Counted from the first letter of the stretch, positions 45,108 to 55,778 are shown. The stretch: DNA of 64,000 nt from Steromphala cineraria (GCA_916613615.1 OU744728.1:32689950-32753949), one strand, 5' to 3'. Numbers and translations: made by a program. Notes: generated from the sequence alone by a model not told the origin.

Positions 45108-45310
45108 TGTAAATTGATATCCACAAATGATGTTTATTTAAGAGAATAATGTCTTGTCAGTGTCTTTAATAAATATGAGTTAACGTAGTGCTTATGGAAA
45201 TTAATAATCAAAGAGTCATTTTGCAGGATTGCTCAAGATAGCCTGTAGGGTGGCGGAGCGCGTTTTTAGCGTGGCCTCTGTCTTCCCATGTACAACCGGA
45301 AGTAGAATGA

Positions 45311-45872
45311 TTTCTTGGTTTCGCAAATGATCACTGCAGCTTCATTAAAGACTATGCTCAAATTGCTATTCCTTTGTATGCTATCACCGGGAAGAAACCG
45401 TTCCAGTGGACCGACAAACAAGAACAAAGCTTCCAGTCTCTGAAAAAGAAACTCTTGACAACACCTGTTCTCAGTCTTCCGACGATGAATGACTCATTCA
45501 TTTTGGATACCGACGCGTCAAATCATGCCATTGGAGCGGAAGTGATCCAAGTTCAAGAAGGACAGGAAAAAGTCATTAGCTATGGTAGCTTCTCCCTTAC
45601 CTCTGAGCAGCGACGGTATTGTACCACTCGGAGAGAACTCCTGGCAGTTGTAAGATTCACCCGACAGTATGAACACTATCTGCTAGGACAACACTTCCTG
45701 TTACGGACAGACCATAACAGTCTTCGTTGGCTTCTAAACTTCAAGTCACCGGAAGGTCAGCTTGCAAGTGGTTGGAGGAATTGAGTCAGTACGACATGAC
45801 GGTTGAGCACCAACCAGGGACAAAACACCTCAACGCTGACAGCCTCTCCCGAATAGGAGACGACAACTCCTG
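45311..45872 (+). pseudogene. Gypsy RT end and RNase H
   Basis: After the LINE the frame resumes LGFANDHCSFIKDYAQIAIP, LYAITGKKPFQWTDKQEQSF, SLKKKLLTTPVLSLP, then FILDTDASNHAIGAEVIQVQ (first RNase H Asp), RRYCTTRRELLAVVRFTRQY (Glu) and FLLRTDHNSLRWLLNFKSPE (Asp). A frameshift near 45765 is followed by WLEELSQYDMTVEHQPGTKH and LNADSLSR. The open frame annotated from 45374 starts at an internal codon and is not a gene start. Confidence 0.92.
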
Positions 45873-45954
45873 ATGAATTCATAGAAGAGGTAGATTATGC
45901 CTCCAAGCCACCAAGGTTCCAGACTATGATGTCCAGCGCGTAGAAATTCACCGT

Positions 45955-47331
45955 TTGGAGAAACAGGTGATAACAAACCCATGTCAAACCAACACACATA
46001 TTGCTCATGTGAGTTTGGCTAAAGCTACTTCAGACGACCGCTTAACCATTGGTTATTCCTCACAAGAACTTAGGAGGATGCAGCAAGAGGATCCAGATTT
46101 ACACTTCCTTTGTGAATGGTTACACAATGAGAGTATCCCTAAGGATGCGGAATTACAGCTGTCAAGCCCCGCTAGTAAGTCTTATTGGATTGATCGTGAT
46201 TTATTCCGGTTGAACGCCGACAATGTCATTGTACGATATATTCCGGTTCCAGACCCTCCTAGAGAACAAGTTCTCGTTCCCGTTAAAGCTAGGGAGATCC
46301 TTCTGGCCGCAATCCATGACATTCCAACCGTAGGTCATATGGGAATCACCAAAACCAAGCAACGACTACAACAACGGTATTACTGGTACCATTGCGGTCA
46401 AGATGCAGCTGAATTCGTCAGGGGATGCCATCACTGCAACAGGAATAAAAAACCAAGCAGGAAGGCTAAATCAACGTTAGGGATGTTTCATGCAGGTGCA
46501 CCTATGGAAAGGGTACATCTAGATTTTATTGGTCCTCTTCCGGAAAGCACCAATGGTAACACATGTATTCTGATGATGATTGACCAATTCACGAAGTGGG
46601 TGGAATGTATACCTTTACCTCGTCAGAAAGCTAAGTTAACGGCAAAGGCTTCGGTAAATGAATTCTTTTCTCGATTTGGATTTCCTTTCCAAGTTCATAC
46701 AGACCAAGGGAGGAACTTCGAAAGCAAGGTATTCAAAGCTATGTGCGAGATGCTGCACATTACCAAAACCAGGACAACTCCGTACAGACCAGCATCCAAC
46801 GGACAGATTGAACGGTACAACCGTACCTTGATGCAAATGATACGGTGCCATGTGACCAAATCTCAGACAAATTGGGACGAGTATTCACCGCAACTTGCTA
46901 GTGCCATCTGATCCTCGGTAAACAGAAACACCGGGTATACCGCAAACAAACTCATGCTGGGACGTGAAATTAATCTTCCGGCAGATCTCATGTTCACCGA
47001 ACACGCAAATACGGAAGAGGAGCCCAACATGAATGACTACGTTAAAGAAATGAGAGCGGCAATCCTAGTCGCTCATTCCCAGGCGAGAAACCAGTTAGGT
47101 ACTTCCCTGATGAGAATGAAAAGAGACTATGACTTGACATCGAGAGTCCACCAGTTACAAGAACAGCAGCCCGTTTACGTTTTAGACTCAGCAGTCACTC
47201 CTGGGCAGTGTAAAAAGCTCTGTCCGGTTTGGAAAGGGCCATATTGGGTTGAAGAGAAACTTTCACCTACTCTGTTCCTGGTTAGTTCTCGTTGTAAGAA
47301 GTTTACGGCTCATCATGATGTAATAGGGTGA
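45955..47331 (+). pseudogene. Gypsy integrase
   Basis: The 318-residue frame has the HHCC zinc site (IHDIPTVGHMG…GCHHCNRNK), a catalytic core with LDFIGPLPE (first Asp), VHTDQGRNFES (second Asp) and SNGQIERYNRT (Glu), so DDE is intact. A stop at 46909-46911 interrupts, and the C-terminal part continues in the same frame from 46954 (MLGREINLPADLMFTEHANT) to KLCPVWKGPYWVEEKLSPTL, FLVSSRCKKFTAHHDVI. There the hairpin element begins (47332) and a stop follows. The usual tail of the integrase is absent here but present at 54057. Confidence 0.92.
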
Positions 47332-47800
47332 AATAAAAGCATTTATTATATGATTGAGGGTGAGATACTCTGTTCTATCAGTGAAATAAACCCTCTATCT
47401 GGCTACAGTGGCGATAACCTTTATCGTCACTCTACTGAGTGGTGATAAACTTTATCACCACTCGAGTGACGTCAAGTTCAAGACTTTGACGTCATGTAAC
47501 AATGGTCTGACGTCATGAATTCTCATATGACGTCACACTGTTACCGGTGACGGGCTCTTCCAAGCGGCCGCTCAACATGAAATTGGCCTTTTTTGACGTA
47601 ATTAGAAGGATTTAATCATATAATAAATAGAATATCTATCAATTCTTGACAAATACCATGTTTATCTCATCTCGTGAGGTAGACAAGTTAAATATTTTCA
47701 CTCGTGGCTGCGCCACTCGTGAAAATATAAACTTTCTACCTCACTCGATGAGATAAACATGGTATTAGTCAAGAAAAGACAAATATCCTCTATTTATTTT
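47332..47800. mobile_element. Hairpin element A with phased TGACGTCA sites
   Basis: ATTTATTATATGATT (47341-47355) is inverted perfectly at 47614-47628. Inside lies a 27-bp palindrome (47437-47463, GAGTGGTGATAAA arms) and four TGACGTCA sites (47467, 47487, 47508, 47528). A second hairpin, 47644-47774, has ~63-bp arms with a CTCGTGGCTGCGCCACTCG-type centre. It interrupts the Gypsy integrase. Confidence 0.65.
47467..47535. promoter_or_regulatory. Four TGACGTCA (CRE/ATF-type) sites spaced 20, 21, 20 bp
   Basis: Perfect 8-bp palindromic CRE motifs at 47467, 47487, 47508 and 47528. The spacing equals two helical turns. Function is inferred from motif only. Confidence 0.7.
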
Positions 47801-48149
47801 AACATGTGTTCTGTGATTTTTATTAATTGTATATAGAGCCGTTTATGTTTTGGATCCAACAGAAGTTCATTGGTTTGGCAATGAATAGTTGTCGGTATAT
47901 AGTATTTTAATGGTTTAGTTCAGTTCACTGATTGCTTTGGATCAGTCCATTATCTTTAGATAGGGAAGTCGGGTTATTTCATCTTTCTGTCAGTGCTATT
48001 GTTGTTTTGATCACCCAAGCTGATCAGGATTGGCTAATTTCAAATCTATAGGTCACAGCCATATTTCACTTGCACTGTACCTGTCACCCACACCTGAAGT
48101 GCACACCTTCACAAGTCATATTCCCCATCAGAGGTTAGTAATTAAATAG
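47801..48149. other. No gene seen
   Basis: AT-rich stretch between hairpin element A and the LTR fragment. It may contain the divergent 5' part of that LTR, but no match to 56042-56340 is visible. Confidence 0.4.
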
Positions 48150-48950
48150 CATTATAACCATAAACCTTTAATTACTGCATAAATACTATAAATAAGTATA
48201 ACTAAGTATTTTCCAGTAAAGTAATTATCATAAGTGTAATTAGTAATGATGTGAACTAACTTATGCAAGAATGTATGTATGGAAGTTGATTTTATAAGTA
48301 CATCTATATCATAAGTGTGATTGGATTGTGTATAATAATATAAATCACACATTGAAGGAATACTTTCCTTGTAGTCTTATGTTTTGCATTGGTCAGATAT
48401 TATGACTGAACTATTTCCAGTCATGTTATATATTGTATATATGTTTATGTGTACCATTTGCTTGGCTCAGGTATGTCTATCCTGTACTATAATGCGGAGA
48501 GTTGACTGCCGGTAGATCTTCACACTCCCGTGTCACCCACAGGGTATGCATTGTTTTATAGTCTATATCAGATTTCATGAATAAGTGATGTATTTAACAT
48601 ATTGCGTTGTGTCGTGTTAATAATAACATGGTATTATATCACTAAATGGTAACCATCTGTGTATGGAATATATATGATATGTATATTTCTTAACGACTAT
48701 GATGCATATCATAACTGATTGATGGCATATTTGTATGTATATGCAAATGCTGATTTATGTACTGAATTGTAATACTATGTGATGTGATATGTTTATATGT
48801 TACCCCTGATGATATTGTACTTATTATTTTACTATTGTGTTACAGAGTGTTTCTCGTATCTACATATACCATCTATCGGAATAAACGAGTAAACTCACAA
48901 CCCGCAGCCTTACTTCTCTTTGTGATTGAGGGTATTTCACGGCCGCAACA
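48150..48950 (+). repeat. Gypsy LTR, 3' portion (uninterrupted copy)
   Basis: It is nearly identical to the LTR parts at 56342-56424 and 58340-59048, from CATTATAACCATAAACC to CACGGCCGCAACA. It ends in CA, as LTRs do. It contains the empty site GTAATTATCATAAGTGTAA (about 48222-48240) for the two insertions in the other copy. The same orientation as the Gypsy element ending at 47331 suggests that it is that element's 3' LTR or a solo remnant. Confidence 0.8.
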
Positions 48951-49032
48951 ATGATCGTCTCAAATTGTGTAAAGATAGGGTTTTGCAAATAACGACTTTG
49001 GGTCAGATAATACCTCTCAGTCTGTATCTCTA

Positions 49033-49985
49033 TTGTGTTGGAACATTAACGGTTTGAGCGATAAAGTGTACGATTGTGACTTTGTTTCATATATTCGAAA
49101 ATTTAAAATAGTGTGTCTTGTGGAGACATTTGTTGCTGACATGTCAAACATAAATTGGCTAAATGGTTATGATGTCTATTATAGCCCAGCTTCGGCAGAT
49201 TATCTGGTGGTGTATGTGTTTGTATCAATCATTCAATAAGTAACATGTGCACTTTATTATCAACATCAATTGACAACTTGATATTTTTAAAATTTCATAA
49301 AAGTTTGTTTTCAGTTACTAAAGATATAAACTTGATATGTACATATGTACCAACACTGGGATCGCCATACTATAATGAGAAGGATTATAAATGTAGTATT
49401 GATGAAATAGAACAGTTTATTATAGAAAATATTCCCGAAATAAGTGATTCATTCACAATTCTTTGTGGTGACATGAATGCATGCACTGGCGAGCAAATTA
49501 ATCAACACGTTAGTTTCGATGATGACATCGGAAATGAACACCTTAGATGTAGTGAAGAAGGTGATACCACACTTGATGATCGTAAATCTCACGACAAAAT
49601 TGTGAATAGATTCGGTCGTGCTTTATTAGATATGTGTTACGCATTACAGTTATTTAGTGTCAACGGTAGGGTTTTTGGTGATACTCTTGGTGAGTATACA
49701 TTTCGTAGTCATCAGGGTTGTAGTGTAAATGATTATTTTATCTGTTCATCGGCCTTATTCCAGTTTATTGAAATCTTTAACGTGGAAGATAGAATCTGAC
49801 CATTTTCCATTAGAGCTGAATTGCAAATTTCCATATTTACACAATGAAATAGAACAATATGATAAGTGTCATGGGATGGACAGAATTGTTTGGAACGACC
49901 TTCAGACTAATGACTTTGTGAATACTTTATCTGATAAAATAATATGTCATATTGAACAGTTACTTACAATGCTTGATAATGATCT
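49033..49985 (+). pseudogene. LINE AP-type endonuclease
   Basis: CWNINGLSDKVYDCDFVSYI and FKIVCLVETFVAD give the Asn and Glu metal-site blocks (NxxGL, LVET). After a frame break: INLICTYVPTLGSPYYNEKD, TILCGDMNACTGEQ (GDxN), GEYTFRSHQGCSVNDYFICS (VNDY, with Asn where LINE endonucleases commonly have Asp, IDY), and in the next frame ESDHFPLELN (SDHxP). The domain order is complete, but at least three frames are used. The protein is cut after LTMLDND near 49985 by the pearl insertion. Confidence 0.88.
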
Positions 49986-49989
49986 ATAT

Positions 49990-51656
49990 ATGTATATCTA
50001 TGGCTGAATTGGTGACCATCTTGTACTTTTTAATTTTCAAAATGCTACTTTTATGTGGGCATCCGTATTAATTTCATTATGATATCTTGATTGGTTTAGG
50101 TGTATCCATTTAAATGTCATTCATTACTTACAGGATGGTGGGCACTTACATTTGTTTTGTAGTGAATCATTAATATGATTTCAAGATTATTTCACTGATG
50201 GTTATGCTGCATGGGATATACAGAATCCCAAAAGTACAGATTTTTCAAGGAAAATGAATGACTGATTGAGAGGAAAGTCATAAACACAGCAATGCATAAG
50301 CCACGTTTATTTTGTTCACATAATATTTACATGTCAAGTGACCATGAGATGTCTTTCATTAAAGTATCAATTTATTTAACACTCATACAGTACTATAATG
50401 GTAAACATTTTTGCATTGTCAAATCAACAGAGAGATATGACAAATCAAATTTCCTTACTTTTTTTACTAAACCCTTTTCGATTTTCATCTGCATATTTAT
50501 TCCACATCAACTTATCATGTAGATTGCTAAACACAAAGCTTATTGTATATAAGTTTTGTGTAAGTTGTTATTCTTAGAAAGAACATATCACTGTCATGAG
50601 AATACAAGTCCATAACTTTTATTGCATACACATGGGCCATGGCCATATAGCATAATGCTCTACCATATCAATTGGGTCAGGTTGATTATGCAACAGACTA
50701 GCAGCTGACACTGTGATGCTAGCAGCCTGCCTTGGGATGTGTATTAGCATAGTGGAATATCTGAACTCTGGTTGACCCCTTATGTGTGGTATTTAAAGGA
50801 ATATAAGGGAGATACCATTGTTTAAAATTTAACATGTTTAATGTGATTTGGTTTTTACAGCTAGTTGCCATAAAGATTTTAAACAAATTAATCAATTATG
50901 GGTGTCTTTCATCTTAATTTTTTTTAGAAACACTTAAAAATATAGAACAACTTGCACGACAATCTTAAATATTCCATATTTAGATAATATTATGATTAGT
51001 AAGTTCAAATTAGAGAATTTATATGGTGCCAGTGATCACTTGATGAAAGCTTAAAATATAATAATAATGATGTGTCATCTGCAGCTGAAAAGTCAATATG
51101 GCTGCTATTGCGGCCATCTTGGATTCTCAAAACTGAAACGTCTACCTTTCTGTGCGGAATCACCATAGGTATAACATACTACAATTTCAGAATGATATCT
51201 GTATTCGTTTAGAAGGAGTAGTCTTTATCATGAAATCTAATTGAAAATTCAATATGGCTGTCATGGCGGCCATCTTGGATTCTCAAAACTGAAACGTCTA
51301 CCTTTCTGTGAGGAATCACCATGGGTATAACATAATACAATTTCAGAATGATATCTGTATTTGTTTAGAAGGAGTAGTCTTTTTCATGAAATCTAATTGA
51401 AAATTCAATATGGCTGTCATGGCGGCCATCTTGGATTCTCAAAACTGAAACGTCTACCTTTCTGTGAGGAATCACCATGGGTATAACATACTACAATTTT
51501 AGAATGATATCTGAATTCGTTTAGGAGGAGTAGTCTTTTTCGTGAAAGTTTACGGACGGACAGACGGACGGACGGACGGACAGACGGACAGACAGACGGA
51601 CGACGGACGAAGCGCCATGACATAAGCTCACATTTACTTCGTAAAGGTGAGCTAAT
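49990..51656 (+). mobile_element. Pearl-like element with three 156-bp repeats
   Basis: Repeat starts (TCAATATGGCTG) at 51093, 51249 and 51405, with ATGGCGGCCATCTTGGATTC, GAAACGTCTACCTTTCTGTG and ACAATTTCAGAATGATATCT. Then come a GGACGGAC/GACAGACGG run (about 51550-51603), CATGACATAAGCTCACATTT and a hairpin made of AGCTCACATTT and its complement AAGGTGAGCT. The ~1.1-kb left part is not recognised. LINE coding is broken at both sides of it. Confidence 0.75.
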
Positions 51657-51689
51657 AAGTATAAAAATTGTTGCCATAATTTTAAAACA

Positions 51690-53456
51690 AATTTACGTAA
51701 CCAAATGCAAAAACGACTCAATAATTCGCTGAAAAATCCCTCCAAATTCTGGAAAGAAATACGTTCGTTACAAAATCGACAGCAGAGTAAAAACTGTATT
51801 AAAAAAACGGAATGGCTTGTACATTTTAAGAAAATCTTTTCGAACGAATCTTGACACTGTTCAAGATAACGATTTGTTGAATGAAATGCTTAGTTCCCCG
51901 TCAGAATTTTACACGGACATTGATAGATTGATTCTGGAATCACCAATATCAGAAAAAGAGGTATCAAATGCGATTTCACATTTAAAAAACGGAAAATCCT
52001 CGGGTCCTGATCATATCATTATAGAAATGATTAAATGTTTGGAATTCATTATTATGCCTTTTCTTGTCAAGTGCTTTAACATACTTTTTGATATTGGCGA
52101 TTTTCCTGGTCTTCGTCAATAATTGTTCCTTTACATAAGAAGGGAAATCTAAGTGATCCTGATAATTATAGAGGCATTTCATTGATGAGCATTTTAGGCA
52201 AAATATTCACAACCATACTGAATAATAGAATTACCAATTGGACAAATATGCGGGATTTAATACAAGAAGCTCAGGCCGGTTTTCGAAAAGGATATTCCAC
52301 TTCAGATCACATCTTTACATTACATGCCATCATACAAAAATGTCTATCGCGACGAAAACACAAATTGTACGTGGCGTTTGTCGATTTTCGAAATGCATTT
52401 GATTCTGTAGACCGTTCTAAATTATGGTATTGTTTACTAAGGGCCGGATTTCGGGGGAAAATATACCATGTTTTAAAATCAATGTTCGCAAACATCAAAT
52501 CATGTGTGCGATGTGGCGACGATCTCACAGACTTTTTTGATTGTCCAGTTGGGTTAAGACAAGGATGTATTTTAAGTCCAATGTTATTTACATTTTTCAT
52601 CAATGAATTGTACTATAAGATTTCTAATAATGGAAAGCATGGCATTCAACTATTCCCGGATATTATTGAAATATTGATGTTACTTTTTGCTGATGATGTC
52701 ATCTTAGTATCAGACACAGTTATGGGATTGCAAAATCAACTTAATATATTAGAACGTTACACCAAAGAATGGAAACTATCTGTTAACTATGAAAAGACAA
52801 ATATTGTTATTTTTAGAAGGGGTGGGCCGTTATCATCAAATGAAAAGTGGGTATTTAATGGAGTAAGACTTCAGACTAGTAATCAATATAAGTATCTTGG
52901 CCTTTTGTTTACCCACACAATGAATTTTTCCAAAAGTGTTATCGATTTAGTAAAAAGAGCCAAGAAAGCACTATTTAACGTTATGTCTGTAACATTTAAG
53001 ATAGGAATAACTACCCCTAACGTCTTTTTAAAACTATTTGATTCTCAGATACAGCCGATAATGTTGTATGGGTCTGATGTTTGGGGATATCAAAAGTATG
53101 ACAGTCTTGAGAAACTTCACCTTCTAGCATGTAAAAGATATTTATCCGTTGGACCATCAACACCAAACTGCATGATTTACGGAGAATGCGGAAGACACCC
53201 TCTGTACATAAATTCCCAAATCAAATGCTTAAAATATTGGATAAAACTTATTGATATGCATGAGACTAGAATTCCAAAGTTAGCTTATAATATGCTATTA
53301 CATTTAGATAACATTGGTAAAATAACATGGGCATCCCACATAAGAAATATTTTGTTCTCCCATGGTTTTGGCTTTATCTGGATGAACCAAACCGTTGGAA
53401 ATATTGATGTCTTTTTATATAATTTTAAGAATCAAGCTATTGATATGTTTCATTAA
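51690..53456 (+). pseudogene. LINE reverse transcriptase
   Basis: After the insertion the frame gives RLNNSLKNPSKFWKEIRSLQ, then from 51817 NAISHLKNGKSSGPDHIIIE, MIKCLEF, and, after a break near 52122, the 424-residue frame from 52182: SILGKIFTTILNNRI, QEAQAGFRKGYSTSDHIFTL, VAFVDFRNAFDSVDRSKLWY (motif A), VGLRQGCILSPMLFTFFINE (motif B), LLFADDVILVSDTVMGLQNQ (motif C), EWKLSVNYEKTNIVIFRRGG and NQYKYLGLLFTHTMNFSK. Catalytic Asp residues are intact. The long frame and DSVDRSKLW block set it apart from the L1/Tx1 and CR1 elements here. Confidence 0.92.
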
Positions 53457-53458
53457 GA

Positions 53459-53897
53459 TTGGCATTCTTCTCTGTATGATAGCTCGCGTTATGATTGTTA
53501 TAGAACATTCAAAAATCTACTTCAGCCAGAAAAATATTTGTCTATTTTATATTCTAAAGACCTAAGAAATATTTTTATCAAATTTAGACTTGGTTTGCTG
53601 GATTTAAAGATAAATGAAGGCAGAAAAATGAATATAGAAAAAACTAAAAGATTATGTCCGTTGTGTAAATCAGCAGTTGAAAGTGAAATACATTTTATGC
53701 TTGTTTGTCCATCATATTCCGAAATCAGAAGAAAATATATTCCTGCATTTTTTACATCAAAACCACCTGCTGCTGCCTTTACATCCCTATTGTGTTCTCA
53801 AAATGAAAGTGTTATTCTTAATTTGTCGTTATTTATCAAACATAGTATGAAACGTAGAAATGAACTTTTAAGAAATGAAATTCGCCCCAAGAGCTGA
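53459..53897 (+). pseudogene. LINE C-terminal zinc region
   Basis: Continues the RT after a stop: SILYSKDLRNIFIKFRLGLL, then LCPLCKSAVESEIHFMLVCP, a CxxC…H…C motif, and KRRNELLRNEIRPKS before the stop. It precedes the 3' UTR directly. Confidence 0.82.
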
Positions 53898-54056
53898 AAT
53901 AAGATCTTCTTATTGTCATTGTGTTACCAAATATTTGAAATATGTATTACTGTTTATATGTATATGTATTATTTGCATTATGTAACTCTTTATGTACATT
54001 TGTATATGGGCCGGAGGCCTTAAATACAATAAACTCTTTGACTTGACTTGACTTGC

Positions 54057-54314
54057 CTAAATGGTTGCAACGTAAGGTTTCTCATCAGGGGGTCGCAGCA
54101 TCTTTAGTCGCGGCCCCTTCCCCGAGTATGAATCAAACTTCTGAGGATTCAGATCAGTTAGTGAATTGCAGACTGTCGGGAGCCGGATGATGGCATGTTC
54201 ATGATTGCATGTGACTCATGTGACGAGTGGTTCCATGGATCCTGTGTTAATGTAACGGAAAAAACAGCTGCCAAAATGACACAATACTATTGTCCTGAAT
54301 GCAGCTCTGACTAA
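54057..54314 (+). pseudogene. Gypsy integrase tail fused to a PHD finger
   Basis: The first frame reads PKWLQRKVSHQGVAASLVAA, PSPSMNQTSEDSDQLVNCR; PKWLQRK is a typical end of Gypsy integrases after the HHDVIKP-type block. A one-base shift between the first two zinc ligands then gives CREPDDGMFMIACDSCDEWF, HGSCVNVTEKTAAKMTQYYC, PECSSD and stop. All eight C4HC3 ligands can be counted: C of VNC, C of CRE, C and C of ACDSC, H of FHG, C of GSC, C of YYC, C of PEC. The DEWFHG core resembles CFP1/Spp1-type PHD fingers, which bind methylated histone H3 tails. A PHD at the integrase end could guide integration, as chromodomains do in chromoviruses; that is inference. Confidence 0.82.
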
Positions 54315-54408
54315 ATGATATACTCCCTTGTCATGTTGCAGATAGACGTTACATTGCCCTCGCAACAGAAAGAATCTCAGTGAATCACTCGAGTCTAAAA
54401 CTGACATC

Positions 54409-54732
54409 ATGCCTATGAGAAACACCGTCTGGGATTCAGTCCTAGAAGCCGAGAGGAGGGCGAGGGAGGCTCCAGTCGCTCCTCGACGGGAGTCTGCCCG
54501 ACCCCGAAGCGAGGTTCGAGTACCCCACCGAGGGAGATCACCAATACGCTTTCACTCGGGGAATAGTGTCCAGTCATCCTCCAGGGATCACCGAAGACGC
54601 CGTCCAAGACGGTCCCCTGAACTGAGACGTCACCGCTCACCCCGTCCGCGACAGACCCCACCCAGGTCGCCAACCGTGATGCCGACCTACAGGGTTCGAA
54701 CGCCGAAGCCTCCACCCATGCCTCACCCCTAG
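54409..54732 (+). pseudogene. Arg/Ser/Pro-rich ORF start (accessory ORF of the Gypsy element)
   Basis: MPMRNTVWDSVLEAERRARE begins after the PHD stop, then RRESARPRSEVRVPHRGRSP, RDHRRRRPRRSPELRRHRSP. The SR/RS-like, strongly basic sequence suggests nucleic-acid binding or disorder. The frame ends at 54730-54732. A basic frame (RERDQERRGARQR) continues in another phase, so the stop is probably a frameshift in a longer protein that leads to the TatD-like domain. Confidence 0.5.
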
Positions 54733-54789
54733 AGAAAGGGATCAGGAAAGGAGAGGTGCGCGGCAGAGGTCACTTTAAGAAGAGCGCCA

Positions 54790-55430
54790 GAACATGAGTA
54801 CTTCCCAGGCGACACCCCTAAGACCACTCCAAGTGCCCCGTGACCGGATGCCCCAGATGGACACGGAAGATGCGTCACCACGCATTTCAATGCCACCTTC
54901 CGGAGTACCTCATGGACCGTCACAGCCAGGAGTGAGTGGACGACCAAACCACGCTGGAGACAACACTACTTGCCCTAAAACAGCTGGCGCATTGGATAGT
55001 GGAGCCTGGTGCGTCAGTGTCTCAACTTTACGAGAAAGCCAAGCAGGAGCTACCCATCTCCCGTGACTGTGAGCTGCCGGATACCGCCATTGGCCACCTC
55101 AAGGCTCTCTGCCGGAGCGAGGGATTCCTCAGAAATTCACCCTACACCCCATCAATTCGCCGGCCTGTCTCCGTCATTGGCGGATCCTGCTGCATTTGTT
55201 AAACCTTGTGAGTGCGGAGCAAAGAGAAGAGTTCCGACGGATACTGATGCCCGTGCGTCCGAGGAGAACTGCCACCAACTCAGCACCCCAGGCACCCGCA
55301 GCTTCCACAGCTACCGCCACCACCTCATCCGAGGTGTGGCAGGACAACGACCCCTCCGGGATGCCGTTCCTGGAGGAGGAACCCATCATCCCCAAACTGA
55401 TCTTCCCACTACCGGAAAACGACAACATAG
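54790..55430 (+). pseudogene. Linker of the accessory ORF, frame-broken
   Basis: Pro-rich STSQATPLRPLQVPRDRMPQ, then in a second phase TTLETTLLALKQLAHWIVEP, GASVSQLYEKAKQELPISRD, then LVSAEQREEFRRILMPVRPR, with Pro/Ala/Thr-rich sequence up to the TatD domain. The helical segments have coding character, but at least two phase changes occur near 55150-55200. No known domain was recognised. Confidence 0.45.
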
Positions 55431-55439
55431 AGACCATCC

Positions 55440-55778
55440 AGGGTCGTGCTGTCCCCCTAGCCTTCGACAGTCACTTCCACCTGGACAGGACCTGGAGAGC
55501 GCTGGGCTGGACAGGGGAGATGACCACCTCTTCCCTCCTGGAACATGGACCTCAACCCTTATTCCATCACTCAGGAGCAAGGACTCAGGGCCATACCTCT
55601 CCGGCGGTTACTGCTGGAGACGGACGCGCCATACATGGCACCTGCAGGATATCCCGTCAACTCCCCCACCCTAATCTTTAACACTGCAGCACGGGTGGCG
55701 GAAGTATTTCAAGTTTCCACAGAGAAATCCTCGCCCACACCTACGACAACGAGCGAGGATTTTACAAGATTTAAGTGA
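55440..55778 (+). pseudogene. TatD-like metallonuclease domain, internally deleted
   Basis: AFDSHFHLDRTWRALGWTGE carries the N-terminal TatD metal motif HxH (DSHFHLDR). About 115 bp later, in another frame, DLNPYSITQEQGLRAIPLRR, LLLETDAPYMAPAGYPVNSP, TLIFNTAARVAEVFQVSTEK matches the C-terminal TatD block (LLLETDxPY…N.P..I...A..VA), with the last catalytic Asp in ETD. TatD proteins are about 260 residues; the middle, holding the conserved Glu and two His ligands, is missing, so this copy cannot be active. It sits between Pol and the LTR, an unusual place for such a domain. The hydrolase family assignment is secure; its role in the element is not known. Confidence 0.82.

Larger units (their letters stand above)
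39140..45297 (-). mobile_element. Full-length L1/Tx1-type LINE inserted antisense in Gypsy RT
   Basis: The element is about 6.16 kb: 5' UTR (45297-45108), ORF1 (45107-44370), a 1.28-kb inter-ORF region, ORF2 endonuclease, RT and C-terminus (43085-39295), 3' UTR and an A-rich end (T-run at 39139-39160 on the + strand). The target duplication GGAAGTAGAACGATT (39126-39140) and GGAAGTAGAATGATT (45298-45312) flanks it, with one mismatch. Joining the Gypsy frame across it gives …REVERF|LGFANDHCS…, which confirms the borders. Confidence 0.93.
37520..47331 (+). mobile_element. Ty3/Gypsy retrotransposon, 5'-truncated, split by a LINE
   Basis: Pol order is protease, RT, [LINE 39140-45297], RNase H, integrase. 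Gag, 5' LTR and primer-binding site are missing. The reading frame breaks after HHDVI at the integrase end, where a hairpin element begins. The expected continuation (a PKWLQRK-type end) is found at 54057, so 54057-59048 may be the rest of this same element or of a sister copy. Confidence 0.88.
49020..54055 (+). mobile_element. LINE with (TTGAC)n tail (RTE-X/Jockey-type), holding a pearl insertion
   Basis: Endonuclease (49033-49985), insertion (49990-51656), RT (51690-53456), C-terminal zinc region (53459-53897), 3' UTR with a GGGCCGGAGGCC stem, CAATAAA and TTGACTTGACTTGACTTG at 54038-54055. The clade was not fixed. Frame breaks occur in every part. Confidence 0.85.

Noticed and set aside
50292..50522. 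76-residue + strand ORF in the pearl-like insertion
   Set aside because: AT-rich chance frame without motif.
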